Assembly: GCA_016866785.1 (NCBI GenBank)
Contig: VGLH01000008.1
Coordinates: 1-55,020, forward strand
DNA from: Candidatus Poribacteria bacterium
Lineage (GTDB): Bacteria; Poribacteria; WGA-4E; GCA-2687025
Direction: 5' to 3'
Length of the DNA stretch: 55,020 nt
Of this stretch, positions 14,697-21,376 are shown in pieces. Position numbers and translations under genes: made by a program. Under the pieces are notes generated by a model. The model saw only the letters and a program-made list of their open reading frames with translations, had not been told where the DNA came from and searched no databases. Numbering within the stretch: the first letter of the stretch is position 1; each line of letters begins with the position of its first letter.

Positions 14697-17425
14697 CGGG
14701 CTGGCGACACGCGCTCAGCTTCCCGCTCCAGTTCGTCGACGAAGTCCGCCGGATCGTCGAGAATGGGTCCCTCGTTAACGCGGCTCCAGTCGAACTCGGC
14801 GTCGAACGGATCGAGCGCCTTCGACGGGTCGAACACCTCCGGGTGAACTGGCACGGCGTCGTAGGGCGAGAAGTCCGGCGTGTCGGTGAAGCAGTCGTCC
14901 AGCAGCGATGCCCCACCGTCGTACTGGTTCAGATACGGGATTCCCAGCAGACGTTCCATCGTCTTGAGGATCGACCCGAAGCTGGCGTGCCGCCGCGAGA
15001 GGTAGCCGCGCTTCGCCCACGGGCTGATGACCATGCATAGGCTGCGATGGGCGTCCACGTGATCGAGGCCGCCCTGAGCGTCGTCCTCGGTGACGAAGAT
15101 CGCCATCTCGCGCCAGTAGGGCGTCCGGGAGAGCATCGACACGACGCGTCCCAGCGCGAGGTCGTTGTCTGCCATGTAGGACTCGCGGAACGGGTAGCCG
15201 TCGTCGGGGCGTTCCGACGCGCCGTGGTCGTTGGGTAGCATCATCGTGATGAGCTGCGGGAAGGGCTCCGCGCCGCTCAGCCATCGCTCGCGCAGCTCCT
15301 GCTCGAACATGTCCGCACGGAACTGGTCGGGCACGTTCATGTTGTAGGTCGCGAACTGCCTCGACGTGCGCTCGAACAGGGCTTGCGGCATGGGGTAGTT
15401 GAGCGGTAGGCGGATGCCGGTGAACCGGTGCTCCTGCCGCTCGAAGCTACCCGCGAACTCGAATCCGAGTCCGAAGTTGCGGAAGGACACGCCGTTGCGT
15501 TCGAGATGCTCCCAGATGGAACCCGCCTCGTTGTAGTCTTCGGGGTAGATCGCGCCGCTGGCTCCGGTGACGGCGCGGCGTCCTGGCGCTGAACTCGTCG
15601 TGATGTGCCGCCGATGTCCGCCGTAGGACGCCGACGTGCTCGTCTCGACCCACTCGTTCGGGTAGACGCCGACGAGCCAGCGGTGACCATCTGCCGAGTG
15701 GTCTGAGTCGCAGTAGAAGTTGTCGGACATCGCGTACTGCGCCGCGAGCCGGCGATGGTTGGGCATGACGGTCACGTCCTCGACGGCGAGGCTCCCCGCC
15801 GCGTTGACGACGCGCCTGCCCGCGCCGTACGTCGCCAGCGTCGGGTCGCCGTCGACGCCCGGCATATCCCCGAACACCTGATCGAACGTCCGGTTCTCCT
15901 TGGCGATGTAGACGACGTAGCGGATGCGATCGCTCCAGTTGGGTTCCGCTGGATCGCTGGCGCGTTCGATGGCGAAGTTGGCGTTGACGACCTGCTGGGT
16001 CATCGCCCGCAGCGCGTCAGGTGACGGGATGTCGCACACCTGGACGACGCCCTTCATCAGCCGCCCGACGTTCCTTCCTTCGGGGCCCGGCACGAAGTCG
16101 GTTCCGCCGTTGGGTCCGGATCCGAAGCCCTTCGCGTTCGCGATGACCAGTCGCTTGCCATCGGGTGTGACGGCGATCTTGCTGGGGAACCACGCCGTCG
16201 GGATGTAGCCCTGTACGGAGAGGAGCCGCGTGTCGATCACGGCGACGGCGTTGACGCCGGAAGCCGCGACATACAGCGAGCGCTCGTCCGGCGACAGAGC
16301 CAGGCCGAACGGGATCGCGCCGCGCCATGCGTTAACCGCCGGATGGAGCCGCAGCGGAACCTCGGCGACGACCGTGTGCCGGTCGCGGGCGATGACGGAC
16401 ACCGTGTCGTTGCTCCCGTTGCTGACGAAGACGTAGTCGTCGGACACGACGACCGAGTTCGGGGACGACCCGCCGACGGCAGGGATTCCCTCGACAAGCT
16501 CGCCGACGAGGACGCCGGTCTTGATCCGCGCCGTAACTTCCAGCGTCGTCGTATCGACCGCCCAGACCGAGAACGACTCCGGGGCGTTCGGGTCGCCCAA
16601 ACCGGGGACGTGTCTGCCATCGGGCAGCGTAACGCCCGTTTCGGCTTCGGGCGATGGGAATCCGAAGGCGGGGAACTCCATCGCCGTGGCTTCGGTCCCG
16701 TCGTAACCCTCGACGGTCTGGTACTCGAACATGCCGACGTTGGCGACGTAGAGTGTCCCCTCGTCTGGAGCGAGCGCGATACCGAACGGGTACCGACCCA
16801 CGCGGACGCTCCCAGTGACCTGTCCTGTCTCGAGATCGGCGACGACGACGCGGAAGTTCGCCTGATCGACGGCGTAGACTGTCCGCGCATCCCGCGCCAG
16901 GACGAGATCGCCGATGTACGAGTGTTCGAACGCCTTGCCGTTCACCGGCACGTCGCAGGAGATCGTCTGGAGCCGTGTCCCGTCGAGCACGTCCCAGACC
17001 ATGATCGTGCCGTCGTCGCCTCCGGCTGCCACAAGCCGGCGGCTGTCGGGAAGGAAGGCGAGTCCCATGAAGACGGCGTTCAAGATGCCGGAGTCCGTCT
17101 CGACGCCGGGCGGTATCTGCGTCACCGTCGGCGAGTCGGTGTCGATGCCCCGGACGACGGAGAGCGAGAAGGGCCCGGTTCCGCTGTTGGCGGTGACGGC
17201 GATCTTGCCGTCGGGGCTGAGCGCCAGCCCGTAGGGATGGGGAGCCACGGTGACCAAGTCGCCGACGGGGCGAACGATGCGCCCGTTCGGAAGGACCGCA
17301 ATACCCGCCTCGCGGTCGATCTGTGCTGGTCGGTCACCAGCGGGTGCGCTGACTTGGTAACGAGCGTTCGCTGTCGCTGCCGCCGACCCGAGGCAAAGCA
17401 GTAGTCCTAACAACCGGAGCTTCAC
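14693..17425 (-). CDS. YncE-type beta-propeller fused to a phosphoesterase / alkaline phosphatase-like domain, exported
   Basis: 910-residue secreted protein. A GTG start at 17425 follows a perfect AGGAGG five bases upstream and opens a signal peptide (KLRLLGLLLCLGSAAATANA). Residues about 40-450 form a seven-bladed YVTN/YncE-like propeller: HPYGLALSPDGKIAVTANSG, PFGIALAPDEGTLYVANVGM, IPFGLALSPDERSLYVAASG and KIAVTPDGKRLVIANAKGFG. From about 500 a phosphoesterase (AcpA/phospholipase C-like) domain starts at IRYVVYIAKENRTFDQVFGD and includes MPNHRRLAAQYAMSDNFYCD, SDHSADGHRWL and VTEDDAQGGLDHVDAHRS, the metal- and phosphate-site segments. This bifunctional arrangement is known in environmental bacteria. 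Its stop overlaps that of the convergent thiamine-binding-type gene. Confidence 0.88.
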   Translation of the reverse strand: MKLRLLGLLLCLGSAAATANARYQVSAPAGDRPAQIDREAGIAVLPNGRIVRPVGDLVTVAPHPYGLALSPDGKIAVTANSGTGPFSLSVVRGIDTDSPTVTQIPPGVETDSGILNAVFMGLAFLPDSRRLVAAGGDDGTIMVWDVLDGTRLQTISCDVPVNGKAFEHSYIGDLVLARDARTVYAVDQANFRVVVADLETGQVTGSVRVGRYPFGIALAPDEGTLYVANVGMFEYQTVEGYDGTEATAMEFPAFGFPSPEAETGVTLPDGRHVPGLGDPNAPESFSVWAVDTTTLEVTARIKTGVLVGELVEGIPAVGGSSPNSVVVSDDYVFVSNGSNDTVSVIARDRHTVVAEVPLRLHPAVNAWRGAIPFGLALSPDERSLYVAASGVNAVAVIDTRLLSVQGYIPTAWFPSKIAVTPDGKRLVIANAKGFGSGPNGGTDFVPGPEGRNVGRLMKGVVQVCDIPSPDALRAMTQQVVNANFAIERASDPAEPNWSDRIRYVVYIAKENRTFDQVFGDMPGVDGDPTLATYGAGRRVVNAAGSLAVEDVTVMPNHRRLAAQYAMSDNFYCDSDHSADGHRWLVGVYPNEWVETSTSASYGGHRRHITTSSAPGRRAVTGASGAIYPEDYNEAGSIWEHLERNGVSFRNFGLGFEFAGSFERQEHRFTGIRLPLNYPMPQALFERTSRQFATYNMNVPDQFRADMFEQELRERWLSGAEPFPQLITMMLPNDHGASERPDDGYPFRESYMADNDLALGRVVSMLSRTPYWREMAIFVTEDDAQGGLDHVDAHRSLCMVISPWAKRGYLSRRHASFGSILKTMERLLGIPYLNQYDGGASLLDDCFTDTPDFSPYDAVPVHPEVFDPSKALDPFDAEFDWSRVNEGPILDDPADFVDELEREAERVSPAR

Positions 17426-17453
17426 CAGCGCCTCCTGAGTGCGGCACGAGAAA

Positions 17454-17475
17454 GGGAGCCAATCGCTTGGCTCCC
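17454..17475 (-). other. Perfect 9-bp hairpin upstream of the propeller/phosphoesterase gene
   Basis: GGGAGCCAA and TTGGCTCCC flank a four-base loop (GCGA on the minus strand), followed on that strand by TTTCTCG. It lies between the transposase remnant and the GTG start at 17425. It could stop transcription entering from the remnant or be the stem of a leader RNA; the short T-run makes it a weak terminator at best. Confidence 0.4.
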
Positions 17476-17534
17476 AGTCTGTACGAACGCGAGTCCGATG
17501 GCAACCGGCTGGCTGCGTCGCGCCAGATGCGGTC

Positions 17535-17658
17535 GAATCCCGCGTGACGGAGTTCTTGCCGATGTCGCTGCGAGTCATACGCCCGATCGGCATAGATCCG
17601 TTGAAAACGACGATGCGACGATCTCCCACAAGTCATCGGTCACCAACGGTCTTGCCAT
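17535..17658 (-). pseudogene. IS5-family transposase remnant, internally deleted
   Basis: From an ATG at 17658 with a GGGAGGAACG ribosome site the frame reads MARPLVTDDLWEIVASSF, the usual start of IS5-type transposases (xPLLTDxLWxxI). It then jumps, with a phase change, to RRFQRIYADRAYDSQRHRQE and LRHAGF, a segment normally found some 150 residues later around the second catalytic Asp. The middle of the protein is deleted and no C-terminus is recognisable. A fragment of the missing middle type lies at 5076-5198 on the other strand; whether they come from one copy cannot be decided by eye. Confidence 0.6.
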
Positions 17659-17955
17659 CGTTCCTCCCTTTCACCGGGAGGATAACCGCAGCGCCACCTT
17701 TTGTTAGAGGTTCTAAGTGGGCGCTACATCAGGGCGAATCTTGTGTCAATGCATGGCTGTCGGGCTCTGCCGATCGAGCCTCGTGTGACTCCACAGACGG
17801 CGAACCGTTCGGCACTCGTGACGGAACGGGCAGCCACGGCGCGACCCTACAGCTACACGCGAGCGCTGTAGACCAACAACGCTGCTATCATCGCCTATGT
17901 CACAACGTCGTCGGGTCGCCGGCTGACGGTGCACGCCCAAGCTCCGTCCAGCAGC

Positions 17956-18040
17956 CTCAGAAGTTCTTCTGGTCCCACGGTTTGCCGCGCACGACGGAAC
18001 GGCAGTAGCCGTTGCCGGTCACGTCATAGGCGACCGTGAC
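17956..18040. repeat. Direct repeat copy 1 of a phyH 3' end (85 bp)
   Basis: Matches 19738-19822 at 83 of 85 positions in the same orientation, with the first 70 bp identical. The two mismatches (18026 and 18035) fall at third codon positions of the phyH frame read on the minus strand. The pair brackets the two genes at 18094-19790. Confidence 0.95.
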
Positions 18041-18052
18041 GGCGTGACTCAT
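17957..18052 (-). pseudogene. PhyH C-terminal remnant (31 codons)
   Basis: On the minus strand an ATG at 18052 opens MSHAVTVAYDVTGNGYCRSV and ends VRGKPWDQKNF plus TGA. From its fourth residue to the end it is residue-for-residue the same as the C-terminus of the intact PhyH at 19739-20482, and all nucleotide differences in that part are silent. This suggests it was once the end of a functional phyH gene under selection, either a paralogue or the original gene end displaced by an insertion. It lacks all catalytic residues, so it is treated as a remnant and not as a working short gene. Confidence 0.65.
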
Positions 18053-18093
18053 CCTAGTTGCGGCTGACGGTTAGGAGCGCTACCATCGCCTCC

Positions 18094-18717
18094 ATGGATG
18101 CAGTACGACCGCATACCGCGACACGTCTGATCGCCATCTCATCCGCGATCCTGGCGGTGGGAGTCATTCTGTCCGCTGCTTGGCTGATCTATCCGCCCGG
18201 GCGTGGGCTGGTCTATCTCTGCCTCTACACCGTCCTGACGAACACCTACATCTCCCTCCTTCCGTACGAGCCGTTCCTGTTCTACTACTCTGCGCTTTAC
18301 GCGCCGATGTGGGTCACGGCAGCGGCGGGAGTCGGCGCGCTCCTGTCCGGCTCGATCGATTACGCGACGCTGAACCCCGTGCTGCACCTCGCAAAGATCC
18401 GGCGCCACTTCGTCGAACGTCGGCTCTATCGGTGGCCGGTCCGCGTCTATGACAGAGCGCCGTTCCTGTTGATCGTTTTTGCCGCTCTGACCCCGTTTCC
18501 GTTCTACCCCGTGAAGTTCCTGGCTCTCTCGACTCGCTATCCGATGGGGCGGTACCTCGCCGCGCTGATGGTCGGACGACTGCCCCGGTTCTACGCACTG
18601 GCATCCGTCGGGCATGCGATTCACATACCGCTATGGGTGCTTGTCCTATCGTTCGTCGCGATGTTCGGCGTGACGTTTCTCGGCTCGAAGCTCAGACGCA
18701 AAGGCGCGCGCGGCTGA
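18094..18717 (+). CDS. VTT-domain (DedA/TMEM41-like) membrane protein
   Basis: 207-residue integral membrane protein. Hydrophobic segments are at about 11-33 (LIAISSAILAVGVILSAAWL), 40-60, 66-90, a segment around 138-156 (APFLLIVFAALTPFPFYPVK) and 185-200 (IPLWVLVLSFVAMFGVTFLG). The combination TPFPFYPVKFLALSTRYPMG and RLPRFYALASVG resembles the VTT/SNARE-associated Golgi domain proteins, which include DedA family transporters and lipid scramblases. ATG 18094 is the start nearest the first helix; a further upstream in-frame ATG at 18058 is possible. It lies 32 bp before a radical SAM gene on the same strand, and both are enclosed by the direct repeats, so they probably moved together. Confidence 0.75.
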   Translation: MDAVRPHTATRLIAISSAILAVGVILSAAWLIYPPGRGLVYLCLYTVLTNTYISLLPYEPFLFYYSALYAPMWVTAAAGVGALLSGSIDYATLNPVLHLAKIRRHFVERRLYRWPVRVYDRAPFLLIVFAALTPFPFYPVKFLALSTRYPMGRYLAALMVGRLPRFYALASVGHAIHIPLWVLVLSFVAMFGVTFLGSKLRRKGARG

Positions 18718-18749
18718 GCCGACATCGTCGGATACAGAAAGGGAGTCCG

Positions 18750-19790
18750 ATGCGGATCCGCCACCCTATCCGCGTTGCATGGAACACGCTGGCGCGGAGA
18801 TCGCCGATTGACGCCCAGTTGGTCGTTACGAGACGTTGCAACCTGAGCTGCGGGTATTGCCACGAGTACGACCGCACATCGCTGCCGGTCCCGACAGACG
18901 TGGCGAAAGAGCGCATCGACGTCCTGCATCGACTCGGAACCGCGTCCATATCGCTTCTCGGCGGGGAGCCGTTGCTGCATCCAGACGTCGTCGAACTGAT
19001 CCGCTACATCTCTCGGCGGCGCGTCGCCGGCATCATCACAAACGGGTTCCTGCTTACAGACGAGATGATCCGTGCGCTGAACGACGCCAGGCTCGACTAT
19101 CTGCAGTTGAGCATCGACGCGGCCGTGCCTTCGCCCGACCTCTTCATTATCAAGTCGCTCAAGAGCCTGAGCAGGCAGTTGGAGCTGCTCAGAGCAGCGG
19201 CGAGATTCTCGGTGAACGTGAACATCGTGCTCTGTCCGCAGAATGCGGATGAGTTCACAGAGCTCGTAACGACAGTGGAATCGATGGGCTTCCCGGTGAC
19301 GATCGGACTCGTCCATGGCTCTCATGGGCGCATCATGATCCACGGGGAGCCGTATGTGAGCCTGTGGGAATCCCACTTCCGCCGGGCGACGGGGATGCCC
19401 GCCATCGAACGGACATACGGAGCTCGGCTTCTACGCGGTGAGACGCCCGACTGGCGCTGCCGGGCGGGACGGCGATATCTCTACGTGGACGAAGCAGGAC
19501 GGGTTCAGTATTGCGCCTCGCAGCGCGGGCGTCTCGATGTTGCGCTATCGGAATACTCTCGCCGAGACATGCGTCGGTACGGCGATCGCCGGAAGGGGTG
19601 TGAGCCCGGCTGCACGATCGGTTGCGCGTACCGGACGTCCGCCATCGACAACTCGCCCGTTCGGGTAGCGCTGACGTGCTGGAGACTGCTCCTGCCACGG
19701 CCGCGTTCGCGATCTACCCCTGGCGGCTCGGCGAACACTCAGAAGTTCTTCTGGTCCCACGGTTTGCCGCGCACGACGGAACGGCAGTAG
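18750..19790 (+). CDS. Radical SAM protein with C-terminal Cys cluster
   Basis: 346-residue radical SAM enzyme. The [4Fe-4S]-SAM motif is C30-NLS-C34-GY-C37 (CNLSCGYCHEYD), followed by SISLLGGEPLLHPDV (GGEP), GIITNGFLL and LDYLQLSIDAAVP. A SPASM/twitch-like C-terminus has Cys at 237, 255, 284, 288 and 292 (CRAGRRYLYVDEAGRVQYC; CEPGCTIGC), consistent with at least one auxiliary cluster. ATG 18750 follows AAAGGGAGTCCG. The last 17 residues (QKFFWSHGLPRTTERQ and the Thr before it) are read from the antisense of the phyH end repeat, so the tail was created by the junction; the original stop is gone. It is paired with the VTT gene. The substrate is unknown. Confidence 0.85.
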   Translation: MRIRHPIRVAWNTLARRSPIDAQLVVTRRCNLSCGYCHEYDRTSLPVPTDVAKERIDVLHRLGTASISLLGGEPLLHPDVVELIRYISRRRVAGIITNGFLLTDEMIRALNDARLDYLQLSIDAAVPSPDLFIIKSLKSLSRQLELLRAAARFSVNVNIVLCPQNADEFTELVTTVESMGFPVTIGLVHGSHGRIMIHGEPYVSLWESHFRRATGMPAIERTYGARLLRGETPDWRCRAGRRYLYVDEAGRVQYCASQRGRLDVALSEYSRRDMRRYGDRRKGCEPGCTIGCAYRTSAIDNSPVRVALTCWRLLLPRPRSRSTPGGSANTQKFFWSHGLPRTTERQ

Positions 19791-19822
19791 CCGTTGCCGG
19801 TCACGTCGTAGGCGACGGTGAC
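19738..19822. repeat. Direct repeat copy 2, within the 3' end of the intact phyH gene
   Basis: The partner of 17956-18040 (83/85 identical). It includes the last 28 codons or so of the intact minus-strand phyH gene and also encodes, on the plus strand, the 17-residue tail of the radical SAM gene. The distance between the repeat starts is 1,782 bp. Confidence 0.95.
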
Positions 19823-20482
19823 CGCCCGGCGGTCGCGCGGCGACGGATTCGCGTCCGATCCGTGAATGACCAGGGGCCCGAAGAACACGGCGTCGCCTGC
19901 CTTCATCTCGACCGGTACGGCGTCCTCGCGCTTCTGAAAGTACCCCGGCAGAAAGACGCCAAAGGAGGTGTTCCGCCGGTCGTGCTCTAGCAGACCGCCC
20001 TTGTGGCTCCCCGGCACGAACTGAATGCAGCCGTTCTCGATGTCCGCGTCATCGATGGAGAGCATGCAGTTCATCATCAACGGACGGTTCTCTTTGCGAT
20101 GCCAGTAACCGTAGTCCTGGTGCCAGGGCGTGATCGTCCCGTCGTAGGCGGCTTTCATGAGCAACTTGCAGTGGAACAGCGAGATGTCGGGACCCATGAT
20201 GGGTTCGAGGACGTCGAGAACCTCGTCCGAGTGGACGAGCCGCTTGAGCCCGTCGCTGACGAGCTCGCCGTGCATCAACTGGCGAATGCGCTTCGGCTTG
20301 GCGGGGTCGTCGTATTCTTCCCAAGAGACGCCGACGCCCTGGGGCGTCTCCGCCGCCATCGCCTCGTGCAGTCCGTCCACCTCCTGCTGAATCTGCCGCA
20401 GCCAATCGCCCGTGACGAGCCCCCGCTTCACGAGAAAACCGTTGTCATCGAAGAACGCGCGTTCTTCTGCCGTCAGCGCCAT
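19739..20482 (-). CDS. Phytanoyl-CoA dioxygenase (PhyH) family protein
   Basis: 247-residue Fe(II)/2-oxoglutarate-dependent oxygenase. The complete facial triad is visible: WHQDYGYW (HxD), GCIQFVPGSHKGGL, and GPLVIHGSDANPSPRDRRAV with the distal His and the 2-oxoglutarate Arg eleven or twelve residues on. It starts MALTAEERAFFDDNGFLVKR, typical of the family. Contrast the paralogue at 11534-12259, whose acid is missing. It is the last gene of a minus-strand group (DUF993, DUF6785, isomerase, PhyH) with a 110-bp gap before it. Its final 85 bp are duplicated at 17956-18040. The substrate is unknown; a hydroxylation within the operon's catabolic route is likely. Confidence 0.9.
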   Translation of the reverse strand: MALTAEERAFFDDNGFLVKRGLVTGDWLRQIQQEVDGLHEAMAAETPQGVGVSWEEYDDPAKPKRIRQLMHGELVSDGLKRLVHSDEVLDVLEPIMGPDISLFHCKLLMKAAYDGTITPWHQDYGYWHRKENRPLMMNCMLSIDDADIENGCIQFVPGSHKGGLLEHDRRNTSFGVFLPGYFQKREDAVPVEMKAGDAVFFGPLVIHGSDANPSPRDRRAVTVAYDVTGNGYCRSVVRGKPWDQKNF

Positions 20483-20592
20483 GGTAATCCTCCTCTGCCA
20501 CCCATTCCGTCACCCATACGGACGCCCTCTCATGGCTGGAAAGGGCTCCATCCGGCATATTCATGTTAGCGTGTCGTGATGCGGGGCGTGCG

Positions 20593-21360
20593 CTAGCTTG
20601 CCAGCGCCTGCGTGAACGCGAGGTTCCGCCGGTTCCCTTCGTCGGGAACGTCTCCTGTCGGCGTCTCCAGCACGAGCCACTGGTCATAGCCGATGTCGCG
20701 GATCGCCGCGCCGACCGCGTCGAAATCGACGCCGCCCTCGCCCAAGTGCTTGCCGCCGAGGTCCTTCATGTGGATCTGCGCGATGTGCGGACCCAGCGAC
20801 CGAATCTCCGCTGGCGAGTCGTAGCCGTAGTTCGTCGCGTTCCCCATGTCGTAGTAGACCCCGACGGACGACAGCCTGACAGCGTGGACGAGCGCGTGAT
20901 GCTGCTCGCCGCTCAACGTCGATTCGATGCCCAGCGTCACGCCGTACTTGCCGGCGACCTCGCCCGTCCGCTTGAGCCCGTCCACGAGGCGCGGATCGAG
21001 CGAGCGCTCCGCTGGGATCGTCCCGTCGCCGAAGAACGGCACAAGGATCACCTTCACGCCGAACTCCGGCGCGACGCGCGAGAGGTGGTTCAGCATGCGG
21101 AGTCCCTCGGTGCGCCGCTCGTCGTCCGGGTGGAGGTACGTGTAGCTCGTGAACCCGCCGGGCGAGAACGACGACACCGCGACCCCCGACGCGTCGCTCA
21201 GGGCGCGAAGCTGGTCGATACCCGCTTCGCTGAAGAGCGGGCTCGCCTGGTAGTTGCCGCCTAGGCAGATCTCGATCCCGTCGAAGCCGAGCTCCTTCGC
21301 CTTCGCAAACTGCTGTTCCAGCGGAACGCGGAGCATCCCGTCGCGGATCCCGAACCGCAT
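20593..21360 (-). CDS. Sugar phosphate isomerase/epimerase-type TIM-barrel protein
   Basis: 255-residue AP-endonuclease-2-like xylose-isomerase-fold protein. It opens MRFGIRDGMLRVPLEQQFAK with ELGFDGIEICLGG on the second strand. Metal-site segments typical of the family are present: TLGIESTLSGEQH (Glu), GVYYDMGNATNYG (Asp), HIAQIHMKDLGG (His) and WLVLETPTGD (Glu). Such enzymes act as sugar or keto-sugar isomerases, epimerases or dehydratases. It begins 16 bp after the stop of the DUF6785 membrane protein gene, so the two are surely co-transcribed. The substrate is not deducible. Confidence 0.87.
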   Translation of the reverse strand: MRFGIRDGMLRVPLEQQFAKAKELGFDGIEICLGGNYQASPLFSEAGIDQLRALSDASGVAVSSFSPGGFTSYTYLHPDDERRTEGLRMLNHLSRVAPEFGVKVILVPFFGDGTIPAERSLDPRLVDGLKRTGEVAGKYGVTLGIESTLSGEQHHALVHAVRLSSVGVYYDMGNATNYGYDSPAEIRSLGPHIAQIHMKDLGGKHLGEGGVDFDAVGAAIRDIGYDQWLVLETPTGDVPDEGNRRNLAFTQALAS

Positions 21361-21376
21361 CGCCGTGTCCTTCCGA

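Larger units (their letters stand above)
17426..18093. other. 668-bp gap with IS remnant, hairpin and phyH 3'-end copy
   Basis: No intact gene is present. From left to right it holds a 9-bp hairpin (17454-17475), an internally deleted IS5-like transposase remnant (17535-17658), about 300 bp with nothing recognisable (17659-17955), and an 85-bp copy of a phyH gene end (17956-18040). Composition is somewhat more A+T-rich than the surrounding genes, as in rearranged or acquired DNA. Confidence 0.6.

Noticed and set aside
17957-18052. A functional 31-residue micro-protein copied from the PhyH C-terminus
   Set aside because: It has a start codon, but no ribosome site was evident and it lacks all catalytic residues; a remnant is the simpler reading.
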